A stretch of DNA of 64,000 nt from Hymenobacter gummosus (GCF_003970915.1 NZ_RXOF01000023.1:1-64000), one strand, 5' to 3'; shown: positions 51,279 through 59,678, counted from the stretch's first letter. Numbers and translations: made by a program. The notes: a model not told the origin generated them from the letters alone.

Positions 51279-51556
51279 ACGGATTGATCCGGATTTGGCT
51301 TCGCCTTCCTTCGGTTCACGGATTTTGTGGACGATTGTCGTCCGAACGACGTGGTGCCACGACTTTCAGAGTCGTGGCACCACTACTTTTATGCGGCCGA
51401 TAACCACTTAGTGGCTGTTGGCGAAAACGAGTTGGTTGACCGCAGCAGCGCGACGCTTCAGCTCCGCTGACCTGCAATCGAGCCGCGCCCCTTCGTTTAA
51501 TCGTCCACAAAATCCGTGTAATCCGGATGAATCCGCAAAAATCCGTGATTCACGAT
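51265..51556. repeat. Nested inverted word-array spacer, AATCCG type (M1 fusion gene to tadA)
   Basis: The outer arms carry CGGATT words: 51265-51298 (GAATCACGGATTTGAACGGA and on), overlapping the end of the upstream gene, and 51509-51550, overlapping the start of tadA. Inside, CACGGATTTTGTGGACGATT (51318-51337) pairs perfectly with 51499-51518 over 20 bp, and the centre has a third, perfect 14-bp hairpin (51351-51364 with 51370-51383, GTGGTGCCACGACT). This joins both repeat styles of the window. Confidence 0.85.
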
Positions 51557-51985
51557 GAACGCCTCATGCGCCAGGCCCTGCGCGAGGCGGAGCGGGCCTA
51601 CGCGGCCGGCGAAATTCCCATCGGGGCGGTGGTGGCCTTTACCAAGACCGGCCAGATCATCGGGCGGGGGCACAACCAGACCGAGCAGCTGCGCGACGTG
51701 ACGGCCCACGCCGAAATGCTGGCCCTGACGGCCGCCGCCAACTTTCTCGGCAACAAGTACCTGCACGACTGCACCCTGTACGTGACGGTGGAGCCCTGCG
51801 TGATGTGCGCCGGGGCCACGGCCTGGGCCCAGGTGCCGCGCGTCGTGTACGGCACGCCCGAGCCCAAAGTGGGCTACTCCCGCCACGGCCAGCTGCTGCA
51901 CCCGCGCTGCCAGGTAGTGCAGGGCGTGCTGGCCCAGGAGTGCGCCGCGCTCATGCAGCGCTTCTTTGCCGAGCGGCGCCGATAA
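51527..51985 (+). CDS. tadA: tRNA-specific adenosine deaminase (TadA-like)
   Basis: Zinc deaminase converting A34 to inosine in tRNA-Arg(ACG), or a close nucleoside-deaminase relative. In 152 residues the zinc site is H61-A-E63 (HAEMLAL) with C91 and C94 (EPCVMCAGA). The family-typical start is HDERLMRQALREAERAYAAG, about residues 9-28. The first eight residues (MNPQKSVI) come from the right arm of the inverted repeat; a GTG at 51545 is a possible alternative start that would leave most of the arm untranslated. Confidence 0.9.
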   Translation: MNPQKSVIHDERLMRQALREAERAYAAGEIPIGAVVAFTKTGQIIGRGHNQTEQLRDVTAHAEMLALTAAANFLGNKYLHDCTLYVTVEPCVMCAGATAWAQVPRVVYGTPEPKVGYSRHGQLLHPRCQVVQGVLAQECAALMQRFFAERRR

Positions 51986-52326
51986 TCCGGCGGGAGGCCC
52001 ACGCCAGAGCGCGGGCGTCGTTGAACGACAATTGACCAGACGCTGCCGACGTAACGACGAGGGCCGCGCGCCGGCGTGGGCCAACGGCGGGTTATTCAAC
52101 TGCCTGAAACAATGAATTATGTCTATGCCGCCATAATCATAGTCTATCTGCGGTCTATCATACCTGATCTGTAGTTACTTTTGGCGCCGTCACCGAATTC
52201 GATGTAACCCGCGCCCCGCTTCGGCGGTTAGCATGTCGGCAAACCCTTGCGTGCCGCGCGGACCATACCGGTGGTCCGGTGGCACTCAGCCATTCATCCC
52301 TCATCCTCCTTACCCCCCAAACTGCT
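51986..52326. other. Intergenic region upstream of sod
   Basis: 341 bp without a gene. An imperfect inverted repeat pairs GGCCCACGCC (52006-52015) with GGCGTGGGCC (52073-52082). TACTTTTG at 52176-52183 is an exact -7 core, giving sod a leader of about 145 bases. The long leader shows no element I can name. Confidence 0.5.
52176..52183 (+). promoter_or_regulatory. Promoter core of the superoxide dismutase gene
   Basis: TACTTTTG matches TAnnTTTG exactly. The start codon is 144 bases downstream, so a long untranslated leader is predicted. Confidence 0.55.
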
Positions 52327-52941
52327 ATGGCCTTCGAACTGCCAGCTCTGCCCTACGCCTACGACGCCCTGGAGCCCCACATCGACGCGAAGACGATGGA
52401 AATCCACCACACCAAGCACCACCAGGCCTACGTCACCAACCTCAATAACGCCATTGCCGGCACCGACCTGGAGGGCAAGTCGCTGGAGGAAATCCTGCAC
52501 AGCATTGCCTCGGCCCCGGCCGCGGTGCGCAACAACGGCGGCGGCCACTGGAACCACGATTTGTTCTGGAAAGTCCTCTCGCCCAACGGCGGCGGGGAGC
52601 CCACCGGACCCGTAGCCGAGGCCATCCAGAAGACCTTCGGCGGCTACGACAAGTTCAAGGAAGAATTCACCAAGGCCGCCACCACCCGCTTCGGCTCGGG
52701 CTGGGCCTGGCTGTGCAAGATGTCGGACGGCAACCTGCAGATCTGCTCCACGCCCAACCAGGACAACCCGCTCATGCCCGACTCCGGCTGCAAAGGCACC
52801 CCGCTGCTGGGCCTCGACGTGTGGGAGCACGCCTACTACCTTAACTACCAGAACCGCCGCCCCGACTACATTCAGGCCTTCTACAACCTGATCAACTGGG
52901 ACGAGGTGAACCGCCGCTACGAGGCCGCTCAGGCCATCTAA
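52327..52941 (+). CDS. Fe/Mn superoxide dismutase
   Basis: Dismutates superoxide to oxygen and hydrogen peroxide. The 204-residue enzyme has the metal ligands H27 ([10 protein letters not shown]), H77 ([11 protein letters not shown]), D164 and H168 ([20 protein letters not shown]). The Gly-Gly-Gly before the second His and the NQDNPLM block are the manganese-type pattern, so sodA-like or cambialistic is favoured. No signal peptide: cytoplasmic. An upstream frame from 52279 exists, but the ATG at 52327 fits the family start [15 protein letters not shown]. Confidence 0.95.
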   Translation: MAFELPALPYAYDALEPHIDAKTMEIHHTKHHQAYVTNLNNAIAGTDLEGKSLEEILHSIASAPAAVRNNGGGHWNHDLFWKVLSPNGGGEPTGPVAEAIQKTFGGYDKFKEEFTKAATTRFGSGWAWLCKMSDGNLQICSTPNQDNPLMPDSGCKGTPLLGLDVWEHAYYLNYQNRRPDYIQAFYNLINWDEVNRRYEAAQAI

Positions 52942-52971
52942 GCCCCGGTTTTTCGACCTACCTATTGCTCC

Positions 52972-53003
52972 AAAAGCCCCGTACGCTGCCGTGCGGGGCT
53001 TTT
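52972..53003 (+). terminator. Rho-independent terminator after sod
   Basis: Stem AAAAGCCCCGTAC (52972-52984) with GTGCGGGGCTTTT (52991-53003), including one G-U, followed by more T residues up to 53006. Confidence 0.85.
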
Positions 53004-53035
53004 TTTGTGCCCGCCGCGGGCCAGATCGGCACCTC

Positions 53036-53064
53036 TTTGGCAGGTCGGAAAACTTGTATCTTTA
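53036..53064 (+). promoter_or_regulatory. Promoter of the nucleoside-permease gene
   Basis: TTTG at 53036-53039 and TATCTTTA at 53057-53064, 17 bases apart: both Bacteroidota elements with one mismatch in the -7 core. Leader of about 35 bases. Confidence 0.6.
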
Positions 53065-53104
53065 TGGGCTTAATCATTCCCACTCCCCTCCCAACCGAAC
53101 TTGC

Positions 53105-54481
53105 ATGAGTACTAAGCTGCGTCTTACCATCCTGAGCTTCCTTCAGTTTTTTATCTGGGGCTCGTGGCTGATAACCATCGGCGCGTACTGGTTTCAGACC
53201 AAGCAGTGGTCCGGGGCGCAGTTCGGGGCCATCTTCTCCACGATGGGCATTGCCTCCATCTTCATGCCCTCGGCAATGGGCATCGTGGCCGATAAGTGGA
53301 TCAACGCCGAGAAGCTCTACGGCGTGCTGCACATCCTGGGTGGCGTGGTGCTCTGCACCATTCCCTTGGTCAACGACCCGGGCATGTTCTTCTGGGTGAT
53401 TCTGCTGAACATGATTTTCTACATGCCCACGCTGGCCCTGAGCATTGCCGTGTCGTACTCGGTGCTCAAGCGCGAAGGCCTCGACGTGGTGAAGGATTAC
53501 CCGCCCATCCGCGTGTGGGGCACCGTCGGCTTCGTGGTGGCCATGTGGACGGTCAGCCTGCTGGGCCTGGAAAAATCCTCGGGACAGTTCTACGTAGCGG
53601 CCGGCGCGGCCTTGCTGCTGGGGGTATACTCCTTCACGCTGCCGGCCTGCCCGCCCCAGTCGACGAACACCTCCAGCCAGAGCCTGATGGAAATATTCGG
53701 CCTGAAATCCTTCGCCCTGCTGCGCGACCCGAAGATGCTCACCTTCTTCCTGTTCGCCATGCTGCTGGGCGCCGCGCTGCAGCTCACCAACGCCTACGGC
53801 GACACGTTCCTGCACGATTTGAGCAAAACAATGGAGTCTTCTGCTCCTATCGTTTCCGAAGGCGCGACAGGATGGGAAGCATTCAAACAGGTTTTATCTG
53901 CTCTGGTGACTAATCCAGGCGGTACGCTAAGCAGTCTAGCTGCGACGTACCCTGCCATCATCATGTCCATCTCGCAGATTTCCGAAACGCTGTTCATCCT
54001 CGCCATTCCCTTCTTCCTGCGCCGCTTCGGCATCAAGCAGGTCATGTTTTTCAGTATGCTTGCCTGGGTGCTGCGCTTCGGCCTGTTTGCCATTGGTGAC
54101 CTGGAATCCGGCCTGTGGATGATTATCCTCTCCTGCATCGTCTACGGCATGGCCTTCGACTTCTTCAACATCTCCGGCTCCCTGTTCGTGGAGACGCAGA
54201 CGGTGCCCAGCATCCGCGCCTCGGCCCAGGGCCTGTTTATGATGATGACCAACGGCTTCGGCGCCGTGCTCGGCTCCTCGGTCAGCGGCCTCGTTATCGA
54301 GAAGTACTTCACCGCCGCCGACGGCCAGACCAAGGACTGGCACGGCATCTGGCTGGCTTTTGCCGCCTACGCGCTGGTTATTGCCGTGCTGTTCGTGGTG
54401 CTGTTCCGCCACAAGCACAACCCGCAGCAGGCCCAGGACGCCGAGCACACCGAGCCGCTGCTGTCGGTGGAGCAGGCGTAG
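53105..54481 (+). CDS. NupG-like nucleoside permease (MFS)
   Basis: Major-facilitator transporter of 458 residues, similar to nucleoside:H+ symporters. Seen: LSFLQFFIWGSWLITIGAYW at the N-terminus, IRVWGTVGFVVAMWTVSL (about residues 138-155) and SGSLFVETQTVPSIRASAQG, all typical for the family, and twelve or so hydrophobic helices. A 40-residue stretch in the middle (about 236-280, from MESSAPIVSEGATGWEAFKQ) has more AT-rich codons than the rest and looks like an insertion in an external loop. The open frame reaches upstream to 52991, but the promoter lies there, so the ATG at 53105 is used. Confidence 0.88.
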   Translation: MSTKLRLTILSFLQFFIWGSWLITIGAYWFQTKQWSGAQFGAIFSTMGIASIFMPSAMGIVADKWINAEKLYGVLHILGGVVLCTIPLVNDPGMFFWVILLNMIFYMPTLALSIAVSYSVLKREGLDVVKDYPPIRVWGTVGFVVAMWTVSLLGLEKSSGQFYVAAGAALLLGVYSFTLPACPPQSTNTSSQSLMEIFGLKSFALLRDPKMLTFFLFAMLLGAALQLTNAYGDTFLHDLSKTMESSAPIVSEGATGWEAFKQVLSALVTNPGGTLSSLAATYPAIIMSISQISETLFILAIPFFLRRFGIKQVMFFSMLAWVLRFGLFAIGDLESGLWMIILSCIVYGMAFDFFNISGSLFVETQTVPSIRASAQGLFMMMTNGFGAVLGSSVSGLVIEKYFTAADGQTKDWHGIWLAFAAYALVIAVLFVVLFRHKHNPQQAQDAEHTEPLLSVEQA

Positions 54482-54519
54482 AACTGTTCTGTCGAGCGAC
54501 GCGCGACAGGACAAATAAA

Positions 54520-54564
54520 CCGCGCCGCCAGTTGCCGCCCTTCGAGCGGCGGCTGGCGGCGCGG
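54520..54564 (+). terminator. Rho-independent terminator after the permease gene
   Basis: CCGCGCCGCCAG (54520-54531) pairs with CTGGCGGCGCGG (54553-54564) and an inner GCCGC/GCGGC extends it; a T-run follows (54568-54573). Confidence 0.8.
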
Positions 54565-54593
54565 CCATTTTTTCTGCTTTTCTTTATACTCGT

Positions 54594-55718
54594 ATGAACG
54601 CCCGCTTACCCCTCGCCCCCGCTACCGAATCCACTTCGCCCGATCTGGCCCCCACGCTGGAAGCCGCCGCTTACTTCCAACCCGTGGCCTGGTTTTACCG
54701 CGCGTTCGGCCAGCTGCCGCGCAAGCTCATCTTCCAGCTCGCCAACGAAGCCGCCCGCAGCGCCGTGCTGCAGGCCCTGGCTTCCCGCCACGACCTCGAT
54801 GCCGCCACCGTGGCCCACGCCGTTTACATCGAGAAGGCCGGCAAGGAGCCCGAGCTGAACGTGTGGGCCCTGCAGTTGGCCCCGCACCTGCTGCTGCTCG
54901 TCGGCGACCATGGCGCCTACGCCGAGCGGGGCGTCCAGGTGTTCTACTCCCCCGCCACGCCGGCCGAGGACCTGGCGTACCTGCGCGAGCTGCTGACCAC
55001 CCACCTCGAAACCGGCCAGCAGGAGCGGCAGCGCATTCACGTGCTGCGCCTGGCCTACAACGACCTGGAGTTTACCCCGCTCGACATCAAGATTCCTGAG
55101 CTGGACCTAGCCTCGCACTACAACGACGATTTGCTGCCCGTGCACGACACCATCGTGCAGCGCCTGCAGCAGCCTCAGGACAAAGGCATCGTCATCCTGC
55201 ACGGCCCGCCCGGCACCGGCAAGACCAGCTACATCCGCCACCTCTGCGGCCTGACGGATAAGCCCAAGCTGTTCATCCCGCCCAACCTGGCCGCCCGCAT
55301 TGCCGACCCGGAGTTTATCAACCTGCTCCACGACAACACCAACTCCATCCTCATCATCGAGGACGCCGAAGCCCTGCTCACCAAGCGCGACGCCTCGGGC
55401 GGGGCGCCCAGCGCCGTCAGCAACCTGCTCAACCTCTCCGACGGGCTGCTGGCCGACTGCTTCCACATCCAGATTGTGTGCACCTTCAACACCGACCTCT
55501 CGCGCATCGACAGCGCGCTGCTGCGCAAGGGCCGGCTGATTGCCGCCTACCAGTTCGACCCGCTGACCCAGCCCAAGGCCCAGGCCCTGGCCACCCAGCT
55601 CGGCCAGACCACACCCGTCGCGGCCGCCACCGCCCTGGCCGACCTGTACAACCGCGAGGAGGCCGGTTTTGAGGTCAAGAAAGAGCCGGCCCGTATTGGG
55701 TTCGGGGCCCGCGCCTAA
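54594..55718 (+). CDS. AAA-type ATPase
   Basis: 374 residues with an N-terminal region of about 190 residues of unknown type (QPVAWFYRAFGQLPRKLIFQ) and a C-terminal AAA core: Walker A G204-T211 (GPPGTGKT), Walker B ILIIEDAEAL, sensor 1 FNTDLSR and the arginine-bearing IDSALLRKGRL. This is the classical AAA layout as in Bcs1/FtsH-type ATPases but without membrane helix or protease. Related stand-alone proteins are common in Bacteroidota; the target is unknown. Ends before a terminator shared with the opposing ndk. Confidence 0.8.
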   Translation: MNARLPLAPATESTSPDLAPTLEAAAYFQPVAWFYRAFGQLPRKLIFQLANEAARSAVLQALASRHDLDAATVAHAVYIEKAGKEPELNVWALQLAPHLLLLVGDHGAYAERGVQVFYSPATPAEDLAYLRELLTTHLETGQQERQRIHVLRLAYNDLEFTPLDIKIPELDLASHYNDDLLPVHDTIVQRLQQPQDKGIVILHGPPGTGKTSYIRHLCGLTDKPKLFIPPNLAARIADPEFINLLHDNTNSILIIEDAEALLTKRDASGGAPSAVSNLLNLSDGLLADCFHIQIVCTFNTDLSRIDSALLRKGRLIAAYQFDPLTQPKAQALATQLGQTTPVAAATALADLYNREEAGFEVKKEPARIGFGARA

Positions 55719-55766
55719 GCTCGTTGGTATAAAACCAGCACAAACCTGGTACAAAATCAGCACAAC

Positions 55767-55802
55767 AAAAAAGCCGCCCTGCACTGTGCAGAGCGGCTTT
55801 TT
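55767..55802. terminator. Bidirectional terminator between the AAA gene and ndk
   Basis: AAAAAGCCGC (55768-55777) with GCGGCTTTTT (55793-55802) and an inner CTGCAC/GTGCAG hairpin; A-run and T-run on the two sides. Confidence 0.8.
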
Positions 55803-55873
55803 GTTGCCTGTGCGGCGCAAGATAGCCGAAGCGAAGCAGAAATTTCCGCCCCAACTTCTGGTCTTTCTCAGAT

Positions 55874-56293
55874 TTAGAACTGCTCTTCCGAGCCGAAGAA
55901 GAAGTTGCCTTCGATCTGGGCGTTTTCGTCGGAGTCGGAACCGTGTACGGCGTTGGCTTCGATGCTCTTCGCGTACTTCTTGCGGATGGTGCCTTCCTCG
56001 GCCTGGGCGGGGTTGGTGGCGCCAATCAGGGTGCGGAAGTCAGCCACGGCGTTGTCCTTCTCCAGGATGGCGGCCACGATGGGGCCCGACGACATGTATT
56101 TCACCAGGTCGCCGTAGAAGGGACGTTCCTTGTGCACGGCGTAGAATTCGCCGGCGCGCTCAGCCGTCAGCAGGGTTTTCTTCAGCGCTACGATGCGGAA
56201 GCCACCAGCCTCGATCATGCTCAGGATGCCACCGATGTGGTTTTCCTGGGTAGCGTCGGGCTTAATCATCGTGAACGTGCGGTTCGTTGCCAT
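55874..56293 (-). CDS. ndk: Nucleoside-diphosphate kinase
   Basis: Transfers the gamma-phosphate between nucleoside triphosphates and diphosphates via a phosphohistidine. The 139-residue enzyme has the active-site H117 in NAVHGSDS, the N-terminal [10 protein letters not shown] and Kpn-loop region, and the usual length. Strand and position: single gene, converging on the AAA gene, with an exact promoter core (TAGTTTTG) and a palindrome cluster upstream. Confidence 0.97.
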   Translation of the reverse strand: MATNRTFTMIKPDATQENHIGGILSMIEAGGFRIVALKKTLLTAERAGEFYAVHKERPFYGDLVKYMSSGPIVAAILEKDNAVADFRTLIGATNPAQAEEGTIRKKYAKSIEANAVHGSDSDENAQIEGNFFFGSEEQF

Positions 56294-56360
56294 GTCTAAG
56301 GGAGAATGTGGTTAAGCCGGGGCCGGGCCGCCGGCGGGGTTGGTTTCTGATTTGCGGGCG

Positions 56361-56368
56361 CAAAACTA
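56361..56368 (-). promoter_or_regulatory. Promoter core of ndk
   Basis: TAGTTTTG on the minus strand matches TAnnTTTG exactly, 67 bases before the ndk ATG. Confidence 0.6.
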
Positions 56369-56390
56369 GGGGTTTATGCGTGGTTTAGCC

Positions 56391-56457
56391 GGCTATAACA
56401 CCAAGATTTTTGGTGTTATAGCCAGATGAGGCCGCTAAAATATGTGTGTTATAAGCC
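56391..56457. promoter_or_regulatory. Palindromic site plus third half-site upstream of ndk
   Basis: GGCTATAACACCAA (56391-56404) and its perfect complement at 56410-56423 flank a 5-base loop, and a third copy of the half-site, GTGTTATAAGCC, is at 56446-56457. It begins 22 bases upstream of the ndk promoter core, where activators bind. The same sequence could fold as an RNA hairpin if transcribed. The 408-bp spacer from ndk to the next gene has no other feature I can name. Confidence 0.55.
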
Positions 56458-56701
56458 GCAACTAATCGGGCAAACCGCGTGGCCCCGGTGGCTCCGGCGC
56501 CGGACGCAGCGCCCCCTGCCGGATTAATTTTCGGGGCCGCAAGACCCGCTGGCGGGCTTTCCCGGTCGCTTAATCCGCCTCCGGCGAACCGAAAAGCCGG
56601 GCCCCGGTGTTGGGCGGAGAACAAGTTTGGGAATTGTTCGCGAAATTTGCCGCCTTGCGAAGCCGGTAAGCTTCGCTAAGTCAGTCACCTATCAACCGGC
56701 A

Positions 56702-57730
56702 ATGCACGACGTTACGGCGTTGAAGGCGCTCCTACAGGAGCCGCGGCGCATCTTCATCACTACCCACCACAAACCCGACGCCGACGCCCTGGGCTCGTCG
56801 CTGGGGCTGGCGGGCTACCTGCGCAAAAAGGGCCACCAGGTGACGGTGGTCACGCCCTCCGACTACCCCGATTTCCTCAGCTGGATGCCCGGCAACGAGG
56901 ACGTAGTCGTTTTCGAGCCCGGCCGCAACGACCGGCGCATTCAGGACATCCTGGACCAGTGCGACGTGCTGTTCTGCCTGGATTTCTCGGCCCTGGGCCG
57001 CATCAACGAGCTGGGCGAGTACGTGCGCCGGGCCCGGGCCACCAAGGTCCTCATCGACCACCACGAGCAGCCCGAGCCCTTCGCCGACCTGGCGTTTTCG
57101 TTTCCGTCGGCGGCGGCTACGGCCGAGCTGGTGTTCGAAATCATCCGTGACCTGGGCGACCAGGCGCTGATTACGCCCGAAATCGGGGAGTGCCTGTACG
57201 CGGGCATCATGACGGACACGGGCTCGTTCCGCCACCCCAGCACCTCGCGCAACGTGCACATGATCATTGCCGAGCTGCTCGACGCGGGCATCAACCTCTC
57301 GGCCGTGCACCGGCGCATCTACGACTCGCACTCCGAGGAGCGGCTGCGCTTCCTGGGCTTCGTGCTCAAGGACAAGCTGCGGGTGCTGCGCGAGTACAAC
57401 ACGGCCTACATTGCCATTACGGCCGACGAGCTGCGCCAGTACCACTCCAAAACCGGCGACACCGAGGGCCTGGTCAACTTCGCGCTCAGCATCGAGGGCA
57501 TTGTGTTTGCCGCCATTCTCATCGACCGCGTCAACGCCGTCAAGATTTCCTTCCGCTCGGTGGGCGAATTTTCGGTGAGTGAGTTTTCGCGGCGGCACTT
57601 CAACGGCGGCGGCCACCACAACGCGGCCGGCGGCATCAGCTACGAGCCCCTGGACGCGGCCGTGCAGCGCTTCCTCGATTTGCTGCCCGAGTACCAGACC
57701 CAGCTCGTCACGGCCCCGCTGACGGTGTAA
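56702..57730 (+). CDS. DHH-family phosphoesterase, NrnA-like
   Basis: Likely nano-RNase / pAp phosphatase of the NrnA type, removing short RNA fragments and 3'-phosphoadenosine 5'-phosphate. In 342 residues the DHH signature appears as ITTHHKPDADALGSSLGLAG (about residues 18-37) and the second metal motif as LIDHHEQPEP; the DHHA1 domain has GGGHHNAAGG near the C-terminus. The open frame begins at 56627, but the ATG at 56702 is the family start. Length matches NrnA. Confidence 0.9.
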   Translation: MHDVTALKALLQEPRRIFITTHHKPDADALGSSLGLAGYLRKKGHQVTVVTPSDYPDFLSWMPGNEDVVVFEPGRNDRRIQDILDQCDVLFCLDFSALGRINELGEYVRRARATKVLIDHHEQPEPFADLAFSFPSAAATAELVFEIIRDLGDQALITPEIGECLYAGIMTDTGSFRHPSTSRNVHMIIAELLDAGINLSAVHRRIYDSHSEERLRFLGFVLKDKLRVLREYNTAYIAITADELRQYHSKTGDTEGLVNFALSIEGIVFAAILIDRVNAVKISFRSVGEFSVSEFSRRHFNGGGHHNAAGGISYEPLDAAVQRFLDLLPEYQTQLVTAPLTV

Positions 57731-57875
57731 AGGACGCTAGGTGAAGAACGAAGAAACCGGCCAAAAAGCAGCTGAATTACCTGGCTAACACGGCTTTTCC
57801 CCGTTAGACGCCGGCCTGATTTCAGCGGTTCCGCCTTTCGTCCTTCCCCATTCCTGCTTCCTCCTTAATCCGTCC

Positions 57876-57883
57876 TACCTTCG
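57876..57883 (+). promoter_or_regulatory. Promoter core of the first FKBP gene
   Basis: TACCTTCG, one mismatch to TAnnTTTG, 28 bases before the ATG at 57912. Confidence 0.5.
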
Positions 57884-57911
57884 CCCCGCATTTTCTCTCT
57901 TTTCCTCATAC

Positions 57912-58925
57912 ATGCTCCGCAAATCCTTTCTTCTGTGGCCGGCCGTTGTGGCCAGCGCCGTCGGGCTGAATGCCTGTAACCAGGTCGCCAACTTTGCCAA
58001 GACCAAGTCGGGCATCGAATACAAGATTTTCGACAAGGCCGGCAAGGCCAAGACCATCAAGCCCGAAACGGCCGAGGCCGACTACAAAAAGAACGTAGGC
58101 CAGATCATTGCGCTGCACGTGGAATACCGCACGGCCAAGGACTCGGTGCTGTTCCAGTCGCGCAAGCAGCAGATGGGCTACCCGGTGCGCGTGCCGCTGC
58201 AGGAAGTAGCCCGCAAGGGCGGCCTGGAGGAGGCCATTTCGCTGCTGCAGCCCGGCGACTCGGGCGTGTTCCGCTTCAACGCCGACTCCCTGTCGCTGAA
58301 GACCACCGGCCAGCCGGCCCCGCCGCAGATCAAGAAGCACGGCAACACGATGACCTTGTACGTGAAGGTCGACGCCATCCAGAGCCAGGCCGACGCCATG
58401 GCTGCCCAGCAGAAGGCCATGCAGGAAATGCAGGCCAAGATGAAGCAGCACGAGGAAAAGCAGAAGCCCCTGGACGACAAGACCATTCAGGAGTACGTGC
58501 AGAAAAACAACCTGCAGGCCCAGAAAACGGCTTCGGGTATCTACTACATCATCACCCAGCCGGGCAGCGGCCCCAAGCCCACCCCGGGCCAGACGGTATC
58601 GGTGAACTACCGCGGCACCCTGCTCAACGGCAAGGAGTTTGACTCCTCGGCCAAGCAGGGCCGCCCGATTGAATTCCCCATCGGCGTGGGCCAGGTCATT
58701 CCGGGCTGGGACGAGGGCATTCCGCTGCTCAACAAGGGCGCCAAGGCCGTGCTGCTGATTCCGTCGAGCCTGGCCTACGGGCAGCGCGGTGCCGGCGCCG
58801 ACATTCCGGCCGACGCCGTGCTGCGCTTCGACGTGGAGCTGGTAGACGTGAAAGCTGCTCCGCCCCAGCCGCCCATGGGCATGATGCCCGGCGGTGCCCC
58901 GCAAGGCGCGCCCCAGGGTCGGTAG
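57912..58925 (+). CDS. FKBP-type peptidyl-prolyl isomerase lipoprotein, long form
   Basis: Envelope folding catalyst. The 337-residue protein has a signal peptide with lipobox (LNACNQ, lipidation at C22), an N-terminal half (about 30-200) with its own FKBP-like trace and a helical Gln/Lys-rich linker (AMQEMQAKMKQHEEKQKPLD), and a C-terminal FKBP domain (about 210-315: GQTVSVNYRGTLLNGKEFDS, VIPGWDEGIPLLNKGAKAVL and IPSSLAYGQRG). The tail is Pro/Gly-rich. First of three FKBP genes in a row on the same strand. Confidence 0.92.
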   Translation: MLRKSFLLWPAVVASAVGLNACNQVANFAKTKSGIEYKIFDKAGKAKTIKPETAEADYKKNVGQIIALHVEYRTAKDSVLFQSRKQQMGYPVRVPLQEVARKGGLEEAISLLQPGDSGVFRFNADSLSLKTTGQPAPPQIKKHGNTMTLYVKVDAIQSQADAMAAQQKAMQEMQAKMKQHEEKQKPLDDKTIQEYVQKNNLQAQKTASGIYYIITQPGSGPKPTPGQTVSVNYRGTLLNGKEFDSSAKQGRPIEFPIGVGQVIPGWDEGIPLLNKGAKAVLLIPSSLAYGQRGAGADIPADAVLRFDVELVDVKAAPPQPPMGMMPGGAPQGAPQGR

Positions 58926-59020
58926 CAGTTGCTAAATGGCCGGATGATTAAATGGCTGGTCGTGCCGACCACCGAGCCAGGAACCATTTAGCCATCTAAT
59001 CATTTAACCATTCAACCACC
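58926..59020. repeat. Inverted word-array spacer element, AATGGCTA type (first to second FKBP gene)
   Basis: The 5' arm (58926-58959) repeats GCTAAATGGCCGGATGATTA-like words from the stop codon; the 3' arm (58984-59020) repeats CCATTTAGCCATCTAATCAT and ATTCAACC. Unlike the other elements a terminator, not the start codon, follows directly. Confidence 0.8.
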
Positions 59021-59038
59021 GACGTAATGCAACCCGCT

Positions 59039-59080
59039 GGCGGGCGGCCGGCTCTACTAGCTGGCTGCCCGCCTTTTTTT
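59039..59080 (+). terminator. Terminator eleven bases before the second FKBP start
   Basis: A 14-bp stem (59039-59052 with 59060-59073; GGCGGGC / GCCCGCC outer part, one G-U and one mismatch inside) plus T7 (59074-59080), ending 11 bases before the ATG at 59092. Confidence 0.8.
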
Positions 59081-59091
59081 CCGCTTTCGTT

Positions 59092-59643
59092 ATGCAACCC
59101 ACTCCCGCTTTTACCCTGCTGCGCCGCTTGCTGTGGGCCCTGATGCTGCCGCTGCTGCTGCTCGGCACCGCCGCCTGCGACGACGACAACAACTCCCAGG
59201 AAGAACTGAACCGGCTCATTGAAGAGCAGAAGGTGAAGGACGAAGCCGCCATTCAGGCGTACCTGACGGCCAACAACATCACTAACGCTACCCGTACGTC
59301 CTCGGGCCTGTACGTCATCCGGACCAACACCCCGGGTACGGGACCCACGCCGGTCGACAAGGCCCAGGTAAAAACCAAGTACATCGGCCGCTACTTCAGC
59401 TCGGGCCTGCGCTTCGACGCCTCCATCGACAACGGCACGGAGTGCGGCTGCGCCGTGTTTACCGTCGGCAGCGTGATTCCGGCCTGGAACGAAGTGCTGG
59501 TGACCATGCACAAAGGAGACCGGGTAACCATTCTGGTGCCCTCTCATTTAGGTTACGGCGCGGCCGGCAACCCCGGCGGCGGTATTCCGGCCTTCACCCC
59601 GCTCATGTTCGACATTGAGCTGATAGACTTCACCAACCCCTAA
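59092..59643 (+). CDS. FKBP-type peptidyl-prolyl isomerase lipoprotein, short form
   Basis: 183 residues, signal peptide with lipobox (LGTAACDDD, lipidation at C29), an acidic/helical spacer (EELNRLIEEQKVKDEAAIQA), then an FKBP domain (about 85-180). The domain has VKTKYIGRYFSSGLRFDASI, VIPAWNEVLVTMHKGDRVTI and a glycine-rich LGYGAAGNPGGGIP. A Cys-Gly-Cys insertion (ECGCAVFTVG) replaces the usual PF-FxLG segment, so the activity may differ. Starts right after a terminator, which is unusual. Confidence 0.88.
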   Translation: MQPTPAFTLLRRLLWALMLPLLLLGTAACDDDNNSQEELNRLIEEQKVKDEAAIQAYLTANNITNATRTSSGLYVIRTNTPGTGPTPVDKAQVKTKYIGRYFSSGLRFDASIDNGTECGCAVFTVGSVIPAWNEVLVTMHKGDRVTILVPSHLGYGAAGNPGGGIPAFTPLMFDIELIDFTNP

Positions 59644-59678
59644 AACGCCGGTTGCGGCTTGCCCGCCGACGTTTTCCG

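Larger units (their letters stand above)
56294..56701. other. Divergent spacer between ndk and the DHH phosphoesterase gene
   Basis: Holds the ndk promoter core and palindrome cluster on the left. On the right (56480-56700) it is GC-rich and I see no clear promoter for the plus-strand gene. Confidence 0.4.

Noticed and set aside
51986-52326. Riboswitch in the long sod leader
   Set aside because: The 145-base leader has no recognisable riboswitch core or terminator/antiterminator pair.
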